Source: Adiantum capillus-veneris
Lineage: Eukaryota; Streptophyta; Polypodiopsida; Polypodiales; Pteridaceae
Reading direction: 5' to 3'
Assembly: GCA_014529385.2 (NCBI GenBank)
Contig: CM043953.1
Coordinates: 66,576,872 to 66,640,871 of the forward strand
DNA: 64,000 bases
How positions within the stretch are numbered: position 1 is the stretch's first letter; each line of letters starts with the position of its first letter. The notes below the pieces were generated by a model that was not told the DNA's origin, did no database searches, and worked only from the letters and a program-made list of their open reading frames with translations. Positions 35,591-46,335 of this stretch are shown piece after piece. The position numbers and the translations under genes are program-made.

Positions 35591-35790
35591 CCTATCTCAG
35601 CAAGGGACCAGAAGAAGAAATGGTTGCATCTCAATAGGGTTCCAAAAGGAGACGGTCTACCAACGAGAAATGTGCAATAAATAAGTGCTTCTATACTTAT
35701 CTCAACAGGGGACCAAGAGGAGAGATGGTTACATCTCAATAGGGGTCCAAAAGGAGGTAGTCTATCAAAGAGCAACTTGCATCGAATGGA
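35591..35790. repeat. Two-copy tandem duplication, 105-bp unit
   Basis: The unit starting CCTATCTCAGCAAGGGACCA at 35591 recurs as CTTATCTCAACAGGGGACCA at 35696, with about 80 percent identity by eye through CTACCAACGAG / CTATCAAAGAG. Confidence 0.7.
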
Positions 35791-35904
35791 GCTTAAAAGG
35801 CCTTAGGGTTAGCTTCGTTAAATACCTCCAAAGGTTATTGTTAAAAGTCCTTGGAACTTAGGCAAGCTAGGGCTATGCTTGAGGTGTGAACCTGGCCCAA
35901 GATT

Positions 35905-36100
35905 AAGGTGCTTGTCATGCTCGGTGACTAAGGTGCTTGAGGTGCTTGTCATGCTTGATGAGTAAGGCGTTTGAGGTGCTTGTTGTGCTTGCGGACTAAG
36001 GTGCTTGTGGTGCTTGTTGAATAAGGTGCTTGAGGTGCTTGTCATCCTTGATGAGGCGTGTGCTTGAGAAGCTTCCCATGCATGAGGGGTAAGGTGCTTG
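35905..36100. repeat. Minisatellite of AAGGTGCTTGAGGTGCTTGT units
   Basis: Five to six degenerate copies of a roughly 35-bp unit carrying AAGGTGCTTGAGGTGCTTGT, with spacers such as CATGCTTGATGAGT. It lies just outside the truncated Gypsy LTR that starts near 36580. Confidence 0.75.
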
Positions 36101-36579
36101 AGTCAAAAAGAGACCCTACAAAGGAGGGGGAAAACCCCAAAGTTGGGGAAATGTTTGACTTAACCTCCCACTCACCCAAAGGGCACCCACTTTCTCAAGG
36201 GGTACATGGATTTATGTCCGGATTTCCCTATGCTTAGCCACATGGTGGGCTTGAATCCTATTGGCTGGGATAAAGAGGGATCCAATGAGCTTCTAGTTCA
36301 ATTCAAAAAATATCTAGATATTTTCAAGCTCTCTCTCTCTCTCTCAAAGAGGTAAGGAGGACACTTGTCCTAATGCTACCCATGTTGCTTGAAATGCATT
36401 GTGCATGTGATTGGCTAGGCTTAGAGGGACCCAATGAGCTTCAAGCTTGAGCTAAAAGGAGGGGTCAACCAAAGAAAGCAAGGGGTGTGCTTGGGAATAT
36501 ACACTCTCTCACACACTCATTTTTCACATTCTTACTTGGTGAAAGTGCAAGAACTCCATCTCCTTCTCCAAGCTTGTTG

Positions 36580-37433
36580 AGAAGACCACGATTAAATTGT
36601 CAATCCATGGGATGACGCTGACTCCACTAGTGCATAAAGGCTAGAAGAGGTTGTCAATCTCTCACAAAACAACTAACAACTCACATCTAACTCAAGCTAC
36701 ACTCAAGTGACTGAAATCATCAAAAGCCAATCGCTCATCGACAAACAAATCACATCCGTTACAGCATCAAATGACATCCAAACATAACGAAACTTCTCAG
36801 GACATGTTTATAAGACCTAAGCACACATGCTTATGGTCTCAGACCCTGCTTATGAGACCTAAGCACACATGCTTATAGTCTTATACCTAATTGTTTTCGA
36901 CCAAGAATGCATCTAAATGCTTAGCAATGATGCCCCAATACCCCACCTACGCTTAGTTTTTGTTTGAAAGTATAAATTCCTAGTTATGATGAAGTTAGGC
37001 CGTCGGCGACACCAAAAGCTACAAATTACGGTGAAATTTTTACGTCAATGCGTAGAGCTCTTACCTACCGTTGCAATGCAACAAACATGATTGCAATGTG
37101 ACAACCGAGGAGGGAGTAGGAAGCGCGAGGAGGAGAGGAGTGAGCGTCGGTAGCTTACGTTGTGTATTTCATTATCGAAAACTTGAAAATAACTTACAAA
37201 AATTGGCTTTTATACCTTAGCCAAGGTTTTGGGTGGTCAAAACTAATAGTCTGGGAGTTCTACCAAAGATGGGTAATGATAGGTTGATACAATCTGGAAG
37301 CTTGTAGCCTCGGCTCATTAATTAGAGAGTTTATCCAAGAAAATAGGCGATACAATATTCCCGATTTATCAAAATAATAAGTGTTTTACAATGAGAACTC
37401 CAAAAATGGTATCAGTGTTAGCTTGCTGTTACA
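36580..37433 (-). repeat. Truncated 3' LTR of the second Gypsy copy
   Basis: Homologous to 16083-17003 from GACCACGATTAAATTGTC onwards and ending TTACA at 37433, followed in element orientation by the PPT (GCGAGGAGGGGGGGAA just above it). The TATA box TATAAAAGCC lies on the minus strand at 37214-37205. Confidence 0.85.
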
Positions 37434-37472
37434 TTCCCCCCCTCCTCGCCTGTGTCGTCCCTTGACACAGCT

Positions 37473-40183
37473 TTATGGGCTGAAGTAGTATTCAGGCTGG
37501 CGGTTGGCGAGGAAGTCTTTAAGCGCATTCAGTGCCTTTTGATATCTGATTTTCCTTTCTTTATCTAGCACTTGCAAAAATTGCATAGTTAATCTGTTCT
37601 TGAGCTCCATTGCTGCGTAGCCTACAAACCTTGAGGTTAGATTGCTGATCACTGGCGCAAATATCTTTGTTCGCCAAGTGAAGAATCCTGTGTAGAATGC
37701 GTCCTTGAACGCCAACATATTGTGTGAAGGTAGAAACATGCATCTGGCGTAGAAGCCATAGAGGACTTCTTCAGAAGGTTGTCCAATGATCATAGCACAA
37801 ACTTGTATTACCCTCGAGGAATGACATTCAACGAGCACCTGCTTCCTCTGGCTTATTGAACACTTCGATGCATGTGAGCAGCATTTGGCAGATTTTGTAT
37901 AGCATAGCACATGACAAATCTGGTAGACTTTTAAAGAATGACATGGTGCCCTTTAGGGTTTTCACCATGTATTCTTGAGTCGCTGGTCCCTTTTCTGGAG
38001 CAGGAAATCTGAGGTAGTTTAGCCAAGTTGGCCGCTTCTTGAGTAGTGCCTCATGTGCTATCCAGGTCCTTACTCTTGGTATAAGACAAAAAGTCGGATC
38101 TTTTTGCAGGGCCGCACGTGCTCTCGTGAACAAAATCAAATATCATGGGTTTTTGTTTAGCCAGCTCAACATCCACTTCGGGTGGTCTTTATCTGTGCCC
38201 TCGACTTGCATGTCTGCATAAAGCCTTTCTTTTACCTGTAGTAACTCAACTTTTATCAGAGGGTAGGGCAAGGACTGTTGGTGCCATTGCGCATTGATTT
38301 GATTGGGAGTGAGTTGTCTAATGTTGACGGAGTGAAGAACTCTCAACTCCCAATCCATTGCTGCCTTCCACTGCTCATCTACCTCGTGTGTAATATTTTC
38401 TTTCAGTGCATCTTTTTAGCCTTTGAGAGCTGGACCATGGGCACTGTGCCTTCTTCTCTAATGATTACCTTCTACTCAGATCCACTGCAGACTGTGTCTC
38501 CAGTTTAGCAAATGATACTGAGGGTATTTCTATTTGAGGTTGCTCCGAAGTGCCTGCCTCTTCTTGCGTTTCCAGCTTTCCATCTCTCAGCAGCTGGTTA
38601 ACTCTTTTAAGCTCGGCTATTTCTTTTAGCAGCTCTTCTTCTCATTGCAGGTCTTGCTAACTTTTCAGTCTCTAGCTCCTTCTCTATTGGCTGCTCTTTA
38701 GTAGTTCTAGTTTCTTGTTGTGTAGATTTATCTGCCTTTTGCTGTTCAGGCTCTTGTGTAGCTTTGGCTGCTTTCTCTTGTTCAGGCTCATTTGTGGTGT
38801 CTTTAACTGCAGGTGATGGTGGTGGGCTCGGCATGGGTTGATCTTGGTTTTCAGAGACAGGATAAGAGATGCAGGGACACACATCACCTTGGGCATGTTG
38901 TGCTTCTCCTTATGCAGTGGTCTCCTCTTCTCTCTTTTGTTCTTCTTTCTCTTTTGCCTTCCTTGCCGCTTCTTTGGCTTCCTTTAGCTTTAAAGCTTCT
39001 GCTTCTTGGTACATATGTTCCAGTGCTTCAGTGGGTTCTTAAGCCTCTTTTCTGTTGTGATGCTTGGTCCTTGGTCCCTTAAGTCCACTAGGCACCCATT
39101 TTTTCGGCTCCTTTCCTTGTGCTTGTTGGCTGCATTGGTATGCAAGTTTTTCTCTTTCAAACTGGGCTTGTTTTTGCACAGGATCTTCTTCGTGTGCTGC
39201 CACGGCTTTTCTCTTCATTTCCTCTCTCCGTGCTCTCTTTTCTTCACTATCTGAGCTATCACTGTTGTGCCTTTCTGACGAGATTTGAGTTGACTCTTCA
39301 TCAGATTTGTAGGTTCTCTTGGCTGATCTTGTAGCTCAAGAAGATGGTTGAGCTGACAATATCCAAGTGTTTTGGTATGGGGCAAGTGATAGGTTGTCGG
39401 TCATGCCGATGGCATGGTATGCAATCCTTGTCAATACCTCTGGTGCACCCAGGTAAGTAATCTTTCCTTCCTTCTTTGTGCCTTTTAGAGTGTTCAAGAC
39501 ATATTGTGAGTGGTCCACCGGTTGCCTGGTTGTTGACTTGAGGACTTGCATGAAAGTGGTGGAAACCGCATGATTTGGCGTGGTATACCTTGGTGCCTTT
39601 TAGCCAGGAAGTGGAAGTGTTGCTGATATAACTTGGCTGGCTCTTCCACCTGCTTGTGAATTAGGTTTGCAAAGGTGGTTGCAGTGGTTTCTTTGGTGAA
39701 ATTACCTTCCATTTTCTTGTCCCTTACCCTCATCGTCATTCCTTCTGTGGGCAGTCTGAGTGCTTCTTCCACTATTTCCTTCGTTATTACCACTTCAAAT
39801 TTATTCCCCTGAGGGTCAAAAATCTAGGCAGTTCCATCTTCTTTGATCGTGGATAAAAGCTTATAAGCTTTTTGGAGATCCACACCGCACGGCTCCTATT
39901 CATAGAAATCTCTGATTCCTAGCATGCGGTTGGCTTCTTTGGTCTCAGGCTTCGCGGCGACATCATACACTTCTCTCGGTAGGAGTTTCAACTCTACCTG
40001 ATGTCCCTCCTCACTCTTGAATCAGCCGGTGAGCACTGTGGTGTGATGCTCTTCTAGCTGTTATTTTGAAAGATAGGTTGCCTTGGCTGTTTTGTCTGAA
40101 TCTGGATCTAATTGGTATGCGTGCAACTCTTGCAACTTTTCTTTCTGGTTGAGCTTCTTCTTGGCCCTCTCTGCTGCTTGCAT
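37473..40183 (-). pseudogene. Second ORF of the second Gypsy copy
   Basis: Starts MQAAERAKKKLNQKEK at 40183 and ends PEYYFSP-stop at 37473. It aligns with 17043-20284 from end to end except for a deletion that removes the long coiled coil (around 38640). Shared landmarks: VVITKEIVEEALRLPTEG (about 39780), PSPPPSPA (about 38820), TPNQINAQW (about 38310), PRVRTWIAHEA and RFVGYAAMELKNR. Stops occur at several points (for example before QLEEHHT and in DFYE-stop-EPC). That two diverged copies keep the same reading frame landmarks shows that the protein was once selected. Confidence 0.75.
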
Positions 40184-40373
40184 GGCTCCTATTCAGTGAA
40201 TAGAGTGTCAAAGTTAGCAAATTTTTTGGATTTTTCTCTAAAGTGTCCTTGAGTCTTAAATGCTCACAATTTTGGTCCAATTTGCTTCAAATCAATTTTT
40301 GAACAAGCAAAGATACATAAAAACATGCAAGGAGCAAAATTGTAAAGTCTAACTAAATTTTTGCAACCAAAGT

Positions 40374-40969
40374 AAATAATCGCGATTATTTACAGCCGAG
40401 TATTTTTTTCAACATTTTGCAAACTTGGCATAAGAGGCTTGAAGTATATACCAAATGCATACTCTAAGTGAAATATGGGCTCATTTGGATGCATATGGTG
40501 AAAATGGTACCAGATTTTGGCTTTAGGTCTCTGAAATAGTAGATATAATGGAAATTTGAGATTTTGAGCTCCAAATTGGTTCAACTTGGCTAGTGGGCTT
40601 AACACATCATGTACTTTGGATGTATGATGGAAAAATATCAAAATTCCCCCATTTTGGCTAGAAAGTAAATAATTGTGATTATTAACATTTCTACCAAAAT
40701 CAACATTTTTTGGTGCAAATTGGTTCTAGGCATTGTACAGACCATGTGTATGTGATATGAGGTGATTTGGATCAAGAAATGTGGTTCATAACCCAAACAT
40801 TAGCTTGGAAAGACTTCTTTCCATTTTCTGGCAATTTTCGAAGTTATAGATGCTCATTTTGGCTCATACTTGATTTTTGGCATGTAATAGATGTGTACAC
40901 ATGATAGGTGAGGTGATGATACAATTTCAAAGCAAAAATAGTGCAAAAGTAAATAATTGCGATTATTTA
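40374..40969. repeat. Palindrome array of the second Gypsy copy
   Basis: Copies at 40374-40393, 40666-40685 and 40950-40969, spaced 292 and 284 bp: TAAATAATCGCGATTATTTA, a variant ending ATTAAC, and TAAATAATTGCGATTATTTA. It has the same place and phase as the array at 20475-21075. Confidence 0.85.
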
Positions 40970-41005
40970 CAACAATCATAAATTTTTTGCAAAACTGGCT
41001 AGGGT

Positions 41006-42278
41006 TTTTCTAGGGGTTTAGACTAGCTACCGACCGTACAAAATGGATAATTTACGAGTAAAGAACTTACCTGTCATGTCTCGTGTGAGATGGCACTGAA
41101 AACGTGCAACTGTAGACTCCGAAAAAGACACATGAAAGAGGTCGAAAAGCTCTCTCTACAAAGGCCACAAGTGGAAATGAGGTGGTTTTAGCCTACCTTG
41201 GATATCTATACCCGGAATTTCCAAACCAATTATCCCTAGATTCCCTCGTTAGTCCTACTAGGCCGTGCAATCTATGCTAGACTCAAAAATTTCCTTGATC
41301 AGATTCCTGTAGCTCATTCTGCAAGAATTTTGCAAAAGTCGATCTAGCCGCTTAATTTAGGCTTTCTGCTTCCATCTTCTGATTTCATTGAAAATTTTTG
41401 TGCTTGTCCGCCTTGTCATTCTGATCACCATCGTGTCTTCCATTTTTCCATCTGAGCTTCCTTGCTATTTACCATTAATTTTTGACCTGTTTATTAAAAA
41501 ATCAAAGAAAATAACAAAATGCTCTAAAAAAGTAAAGTGAAAATCTAATAATTAGAAAAATCCATTGAAAAACAGAGATTTATTATTTTTTGTTGGATTT
41601 TTCTATTTTTAAGTCTCATTATCAACAAAATGATGAAAAATAACCAAAAAGGACTATTTTTTGATGATTTTCTGATAGTATATACACTATTTACACTCAT
41701 CGGGAAGATATTATCAGTGAATTTTTCCTTGATGATGAATTATAAGGACTTTATTAGGTAATTTTGCAAAAAATCACATGTTAACATCGAACTTTTTTCC
41801 TCCCTCTGTATTCATTGCCCTTAATTACTTAGTGCCCTTCCACCCCTCCTAGATAACGTACTCCCAGACGACTGTGTGCATGGGTTGAACAATCGTGTCT
41901 ATGCATTGCCGACACTAGCTCTACCATGCTTTGAAGATCAATGCAATTCAAACCACTTATGATGTGTCAGAGCTGGGTCTTGAGTAATTGACTCAAGGGT
42001 TTCTGATGTCGAGGTTCGTTGCTAATGTCTTCCAAAGAGAAAATCTTGTAGCTTATGTGCTCTCTGTTTGATTTTACCATCAAGATGCTTCAGCATGTGC
42101 ATTTCTTGAGGTGCTGGTAGCACTTTTGTTTCTTGTCGAGCTTTTTCTCGCCATTGATAGCTTGGTTTACTTGTTGCTGTATGGTGTGGTGGAGTCTTTT
42201 GAGACTTAACTCACCATTGCTTGATTGGTTTTACGGTTTGTGAAGAAGATAAGTGCTCTTTTTTCTTCCAAATCCATT
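41006..42278. other. Unassigned, AT-rich sequence between two Gypsy fragments
   Basis: No open frame of note. The minus strand at 42270-42050 may continue the polyprotein of 42279-42990 past its stop, with a lysine- and glutamine-rich composition, but stops interrupt it. No LTR edge could be identified. Confidence 0.4.
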
Positions 42279-42989
42279 TCAAGTTAGGTTCTTGCTCGGA
42301 GATGCTTGTCTCTGTGTTTTTACCCTTGGAACCTTCTTTTGTTTTGTCGATGAAGTTTTGGGCACCCAAATTTGAATCATTTTATCCTTAAGCTGTGCTT
42401 TTGGTACCCAAATTTGCCTGACTCCTTGCATGCTACTTGTAGCATTTGCTTGTCGAGGGGATGGAGAAGATTGCTTACTTTGTGGTTTGGTCTGTTGATT
42501 GCTTCCTTTCCATTCCTCTTTGCTTGGTGCAATTGGAACAATGAGTTGCCTGCCTTTAGGTGATAGCTTTAGCTGATTTGTATCCCAATCTGGTACTGCT
42601 TTGTATGTCCGCATCTAGGGAATTCCAAGAATTCTCGTCTCATTCATGTGTTCATCTGGTAAGCATACAAACTGATGAGGACATGAACATCCATGTACTA
42701 TCACGTTCAAGTTGACTACTCCCAATGTTGGGGTTGGGTTCTTGTTGCATCCTTTGATTGTCACTATTCCTGCGGTCAATGCTTGACTTGTTGCTTTCTT
42801 GTATGTGGAATAATTGACTGCATTTACTCTAGCTCCTGTGTCAACCAAACCATTGGTGCTATGATTGGTGAGCTACACTTTGATGGGCAGGTCCATTCCG
42901 TCTAACCAATCATCAACTATTGAAACTGCATCTTTAGGTAATTCTCATTGTCGGTCATCTATTTCCAGAGTGTTGATGGGAATCGGTGT
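42279..42989 (-). pseudogene. Retroviral-type aspartic protease located after integrase
   Basis: Visible in a single minus-strand frame that is identical to the frame of the integrase C-terminal part (43772-42990), interrupted by several stops. Landmarks: DDWLDGMDLPIKV, GLVDTGARVNAV with catalytic Asp at 42842-42840, then ILGIP (about 42629-42615), a stop, MRTYKAVPDWDTNQLKL, and a basic low-complexity tail with two QIWVPK repeats. The DTGA plus ILG...AV.DW pairing is the established protease signature. Proteases of LTR elements normally precede RT, so the position is unusual. It could also be the start of a different element fused here by chance in frame. Confidence 0.7.
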
Positions 42990-44506
42990 CTATTGACTCC
43001 TGAGAGTAGCTTTCCATTTGAGTACCCGAAGCCGAGCTTCCTCTTGGGGTTCATCAATAACCTGTTGTCGTTTAATCCTCCTTTGCATGGCTACATGCAT
43101 TATTTCTAGCAATTCATTGGTTAGCGGAAAATTGTATTTCTTTAAATGACATCCACTAATCCAATTAGCCATTGGTTCACCATCTAGGGTGGACGATTTT
43201 ACGGCTCCACTTGGAGATACATCTTCAATGATAAACGGCCCATTTTCCTTTTTCCTAAACTTGGGAATGTGTTGCTTAAGGGAATAGACTAAAACTAAGT
43301 CCCCTTTCTTGAAGATTTTTGTGATTAAGTGGGAATCAAAAAATTGTTTTTGTTTTTGCTTTTGTGCATAGATGTGAGCTACATCAGTTAGCCTTTGCTC
43401 ATCTAGCTTTTCCAAATCTTCAAGTCTTTCTGACAATTCATGTCCAAACCACTCAAGACTCCATGCTACCCTTAATGTTGGCAATAGAAATTCTATTGAC
43501 AGTATGACATCAATACCATAAACAAGATTAAAGGGTGTAGCATTTAAAGTTGTTTTGAATGAAACTCGATAAGCCCATAGAGCAGCATGGAGATTCATTT
43601 CCCAGTCTGTCCTTCCTAAACTAACCACTTTAGTCAGCACCGAGCTAAGAATTTTGTTCGTATGATGATCTTGTCCGTTTGCTTGTGGGTGATAGGGAGC
43701 TGATTTGTTATGGATGACCATAAACTCATTAAGCAAATACTCGATTACCTCATTGAGAAATGAGTTTCCCAATCACTGACAATTTTTATTGGCATTCTAT
43801 ATCTCATGAATACATACTCATATAAGAATGCAATAGTGGTTATGGCATCATTCTTTTGAGTTGCTTTAGCCTCAGTCCACTTGGTCAAATAGTCCGTAGC
43901 TACAATGATATATTGAGCTTGGGTTCTATAAGTAGGTGGCTGTATTGGCCCAACAAAATCTATACCCCATTTTGCGAAAGCTCTAGCCCGAATCATTGGT
44001 CTTAAGGGCATGCTATCTACACGTGTTGGCATTTTTTCTCGTTGACAAGCATCACACCTTTGAACATATTCTTTGGCATCTGCAAAAAGTGTTGGCCACC
44101 ATATGCTTACCATCAAGATTGCTCTTGCGGTGGTCTCACTAGAAAATTGACCTACACCTATTCCAGCATGTGCTTGTTCTATAATCAAAATATACTCGTC
44201 TTCATTTGCACAAAGATGCAAATGTTGATCTTGGCCTCTCCGATACAATTGGTTCCCAATAAGAGAATACTCTCTTGCTTCAGTTTCAATTGCTCTTTGA
44301 TGGCGTTTACTCATATCCTTTGGAAATGTTTGCCTTGATAAGTAAGAAAACAGATAGTTACTCCACTTACAAACAGGTGACATTTGAAACAATGTTACAT
44401 GAGGTATGGGTGTTTGTTTTTGACATTGAGAACAATCCTCTACAAAAGATCGAACATCACTCCTCATAGCCGGCCAAAATACTCCAAGTCTCAAAATTCG
44501 TTGCAT
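42990..44506 (-). pseudogene. Gypsy integrase, catalytic glutamate lost
   Basis: Starts with an apparent extra zinc-finger-like piece (RILRLGVFWPAM then CSQCQK) and, later, the canonical HHCC region (AHAGIGVGQFSSETTA, then WWPTLFADAKEYVQRCDACQ). Core: KWGIDFVGPI with the first Asp, SDWETHF with the second, and, after a one-base frameshift near 43760, PYHPQANGQDHHTNK, where the family has NGQxE: the glutamate is replaced by histidine. The C-terminus has GPFIIEDVSPSGAVK and a long tail beyond LKKYNFPLTNELLE. Integrase inserts the cDNA in the genome; this one cannot. Confidence 0.88.
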
Positions 44507-44829
44507 AGTTTAATCTTTCACAAAGTGAGTCCTACTATGGTAACGTGTGTTTGACTTAGGTACTATTTTTTTTCTTCAGGATTAATACATAAGAGCAATA
44601 TTCCATCTCGATTTCTTTTGTATAGCCTACTAGCTAGTAATTGATACATAGCCAATTGCTCGATTAATCTGATCGTAATAGGAAGTGGTATTTGTGAATC
44701 CACTTAAGCTATTTTCATCAATGACACCATGTTTTTCGACCATCGAGGTATCATTTCCACGGAGAACAAATAGGCATCTAGTAGGTCATCGTCTACCCCT
44801 TTAGGTGATTCTCCTGAAACAATCCTTGA

Positions 44830-45190
44830 CAAATGATCTGCTCATTGATGTGTAGTTCCCTGTTTTACAACCACGGTGAAATCAAATTCCAGAAGAATGA
44901 TGAACCATCTCACTATTCTTCCTGTGTTGCATGGCTTGTTGACCAAATACAACAAATCTTGGTGGTCTACAAAGAACACAAACTTGTTGGCTAATAGGTA
45001 ATCTCTATACTTTTTAACGGCATAGATCATTCCTAATCCTTCCCTTTTGGTGGTGGTGTAATTCTTTACCACCATGTTCAACTGTCGGCTAGCATAAGAA
45101 ATAGGAAAGTCAATTTTCTCATCTCCTGGTTGAGCTAGTATACAACCAATAGCAAAATTGGAACCATCTACATGTATGTGGAATATCTTG
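44830..45190 (-). pseudogene. Gypsy RNase H domain
   Basis: IHVDGSNFAIGCILAQ (about 45170), ISYASRQLN, TTTKREGLGMIYAVKKYRDY and FFVDHQDLLYLV give the expected D, E and D residues in order. It is separated from RT by one stop codon after ALD. The TTHQ and HLSRI that follow lead into the linker to integrase. Confidence 0.85.
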
Positions 45191-45192
45191 TT

Positions 45193-45954
45193 TCAATCTA
45201 GTGCTTTCAATATTGGAGTTGAGGTGAGAGCTTTCTTAAGCTTCATGAAGGGTTCTTCACATGCCTTGGTCCACTCAAAGTGTGTAATCAAGCTATACAT
45301 GGGTTTTACAATTATAGCGTACATGTAGATGAACCGTCTGTAATATCCACAATGCCCCATGAAGGCTTGTACCCCCTTGACTGTTGTTGGTCTAGGAAAA
45401 TCAGCAATGATATGAATTTTTTCAATATCAATAGCTATGACATTTTTAGACACTATATGTCCAAGAATTTTTCCTTGTCTACCCATGAATGTGCAATTTT
45501 CAGGATTTAAGCAAATCCTATAAAGTCTACATTTTTCGGATATCTTTTTGAGGCGCTCAAAATGATCAATCTGGATTGATGAATGTACGGATAGATCATC
45601 CATATATACTTCTAATAATTTCCTAAGATATTATTTAAAAGCATGGCTCATCAACCTTTGAAATGTGGCTGGAGCATTAGTTAACCCGATAGGATTTTTC
45701 CTTGTCTACCCATGAATGTGCAATTTTCAGGATTTAAGCAAATCCTATAAAGTCTACATTTTTTGGATATCTTTTTGAGGCGTTCAAAATGATCAATCCG
45801 GATTGATGGATGTACGGATAGATCATCCATATATACTTCTAAGAATTTCCTAAGATATTATTTAAAAGCATGGCTCATCAACCTTTGAAATGTGGCTGGA
45901 GCATTAGTTAACCCAAACGGCATAACCCGATAGGCAAAAATACCCCATTCTGTT
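45193..45954 (-). pseudogene. Gypsy reverse transcriptase, C-terminal half
   Basis: From WGIFAYRVMPFGLTNAPATF (about 45950-45890) through the catalytic box YMDD at 45606-45595 (the family's usual YLDD/YIDD), KILGHIVSKN and the thumb YYRRFIYMYA. A 227-bp tandem duplication lies inside. The N-terminal fingers are missing because of the junction with the LTR at about 45954. Without the duplication, the remaining frame would be mostly continuous. Confidence 0.85.
45471..45924. repeat. 227-bp tandem duplication within RT
   Basis: The unit beginning TTCCTTGTCTACCCATGAAT at 45471 repeats from 45698. The copies differ at only a handful of positions (for example TCTGG/TCCGG, GGCGCTC/GGCGTTC), so this is younger than the element. 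227 is not a multiple of three, so it also shifts the frame. Confidence 0.9.
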
Positions 45955-46315
45955 GCCCATTTCTTTGGCTATCTCCAAAAATTTAAAATCTCAGCATTTC
46001 TAATTTTAGATCGTCAAGTTGGCCTAGTTTCCTTTGTTGCATGCATCTGCAACTACTCTCTAAGTCCGATTCACAAGCTATAAAGCATGGCTAAAAATAC
46101 TTACTGAAAACCATGTTCTGGGGCCTCGAACAACCCAAAACACTAGTACCCATGCCTGGCAAAACCAACCATTTGTACATGAACTTCTACATGGTCACTC
46201 CCAAGACTCATTTGAAGCACTATGTACACATATGTACATTAGGCTAGCTAGCAATCTTTTTGGCATGATCTAATGACTTTGTGCACATCCAAAGCATGTA
46301 TGGCATAGCTTGTCA
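45954..46315 (-). repeat. 3' LTR (or its preserved part) of the dual-RNase-H element
   Basis: In element orientation it begins TGACAAGC at 46315 next to the PPT. It shares CCATTTCTTTGGCTATCTCC, GTTGGCCTAGTTTCCTTTG and ACAACCCAAAACACTAGTAC with 52226-52616. It meets the RT of another element at about 45954. Confidence 0.75.
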
Positions 46316-46335
46316 ACCTCCCCTATCCTGCTTGA

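Larger units (their letters stand above)
36580..41005 (-). mobile_element. Second copy of the palindrome-bearing Gypsy family, truncated at both ends
   Basis: Contains a truncated 3' LTR (36580-37433), a PPT, the second ORF (37473-40183) and the palindrome array (40374-40969), all collinear with 16083-21080. Similarity stops at about 41005, just after TTTTTGCAAAACTGG, where the first copy continues with different sequence. The outer approximately 60 bp of the LTR is missing at 36580, so no target duplication can be read. Orientation is minus. Confidence 0.85.
42279..45954 (-). mobile_element. Ty3/Gypsy fragment with order RT, RNase H, integrase, protease
   Basis: A minus-strand pol fragment. 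RT is cut off at about 45954, where the LTR of the next element begins. RT and RNase H (45950-44830) are followed by integrase (44506-42990) and, in the same frame as the latter part of integrase, a protease domain with DTGA at 42842 and ILGIP later. No chromodomain is visible. No LTR recognised for it. It contains a 227-bp tandem duplication. Frameshifts and stops throughout show it is dead. Confidence 0.85.

Noticed and set aside
42279-45954. That the RT-INT-PR fragment is the missing upstream part of the second palindrome-bearing Gypsy copy
   Set aside because: Similarity to the first copy ends at 41005 and 1.3 kb of unassigned sequence intervenes; no LTR or shared domain proves continuity, so I kept them separate.
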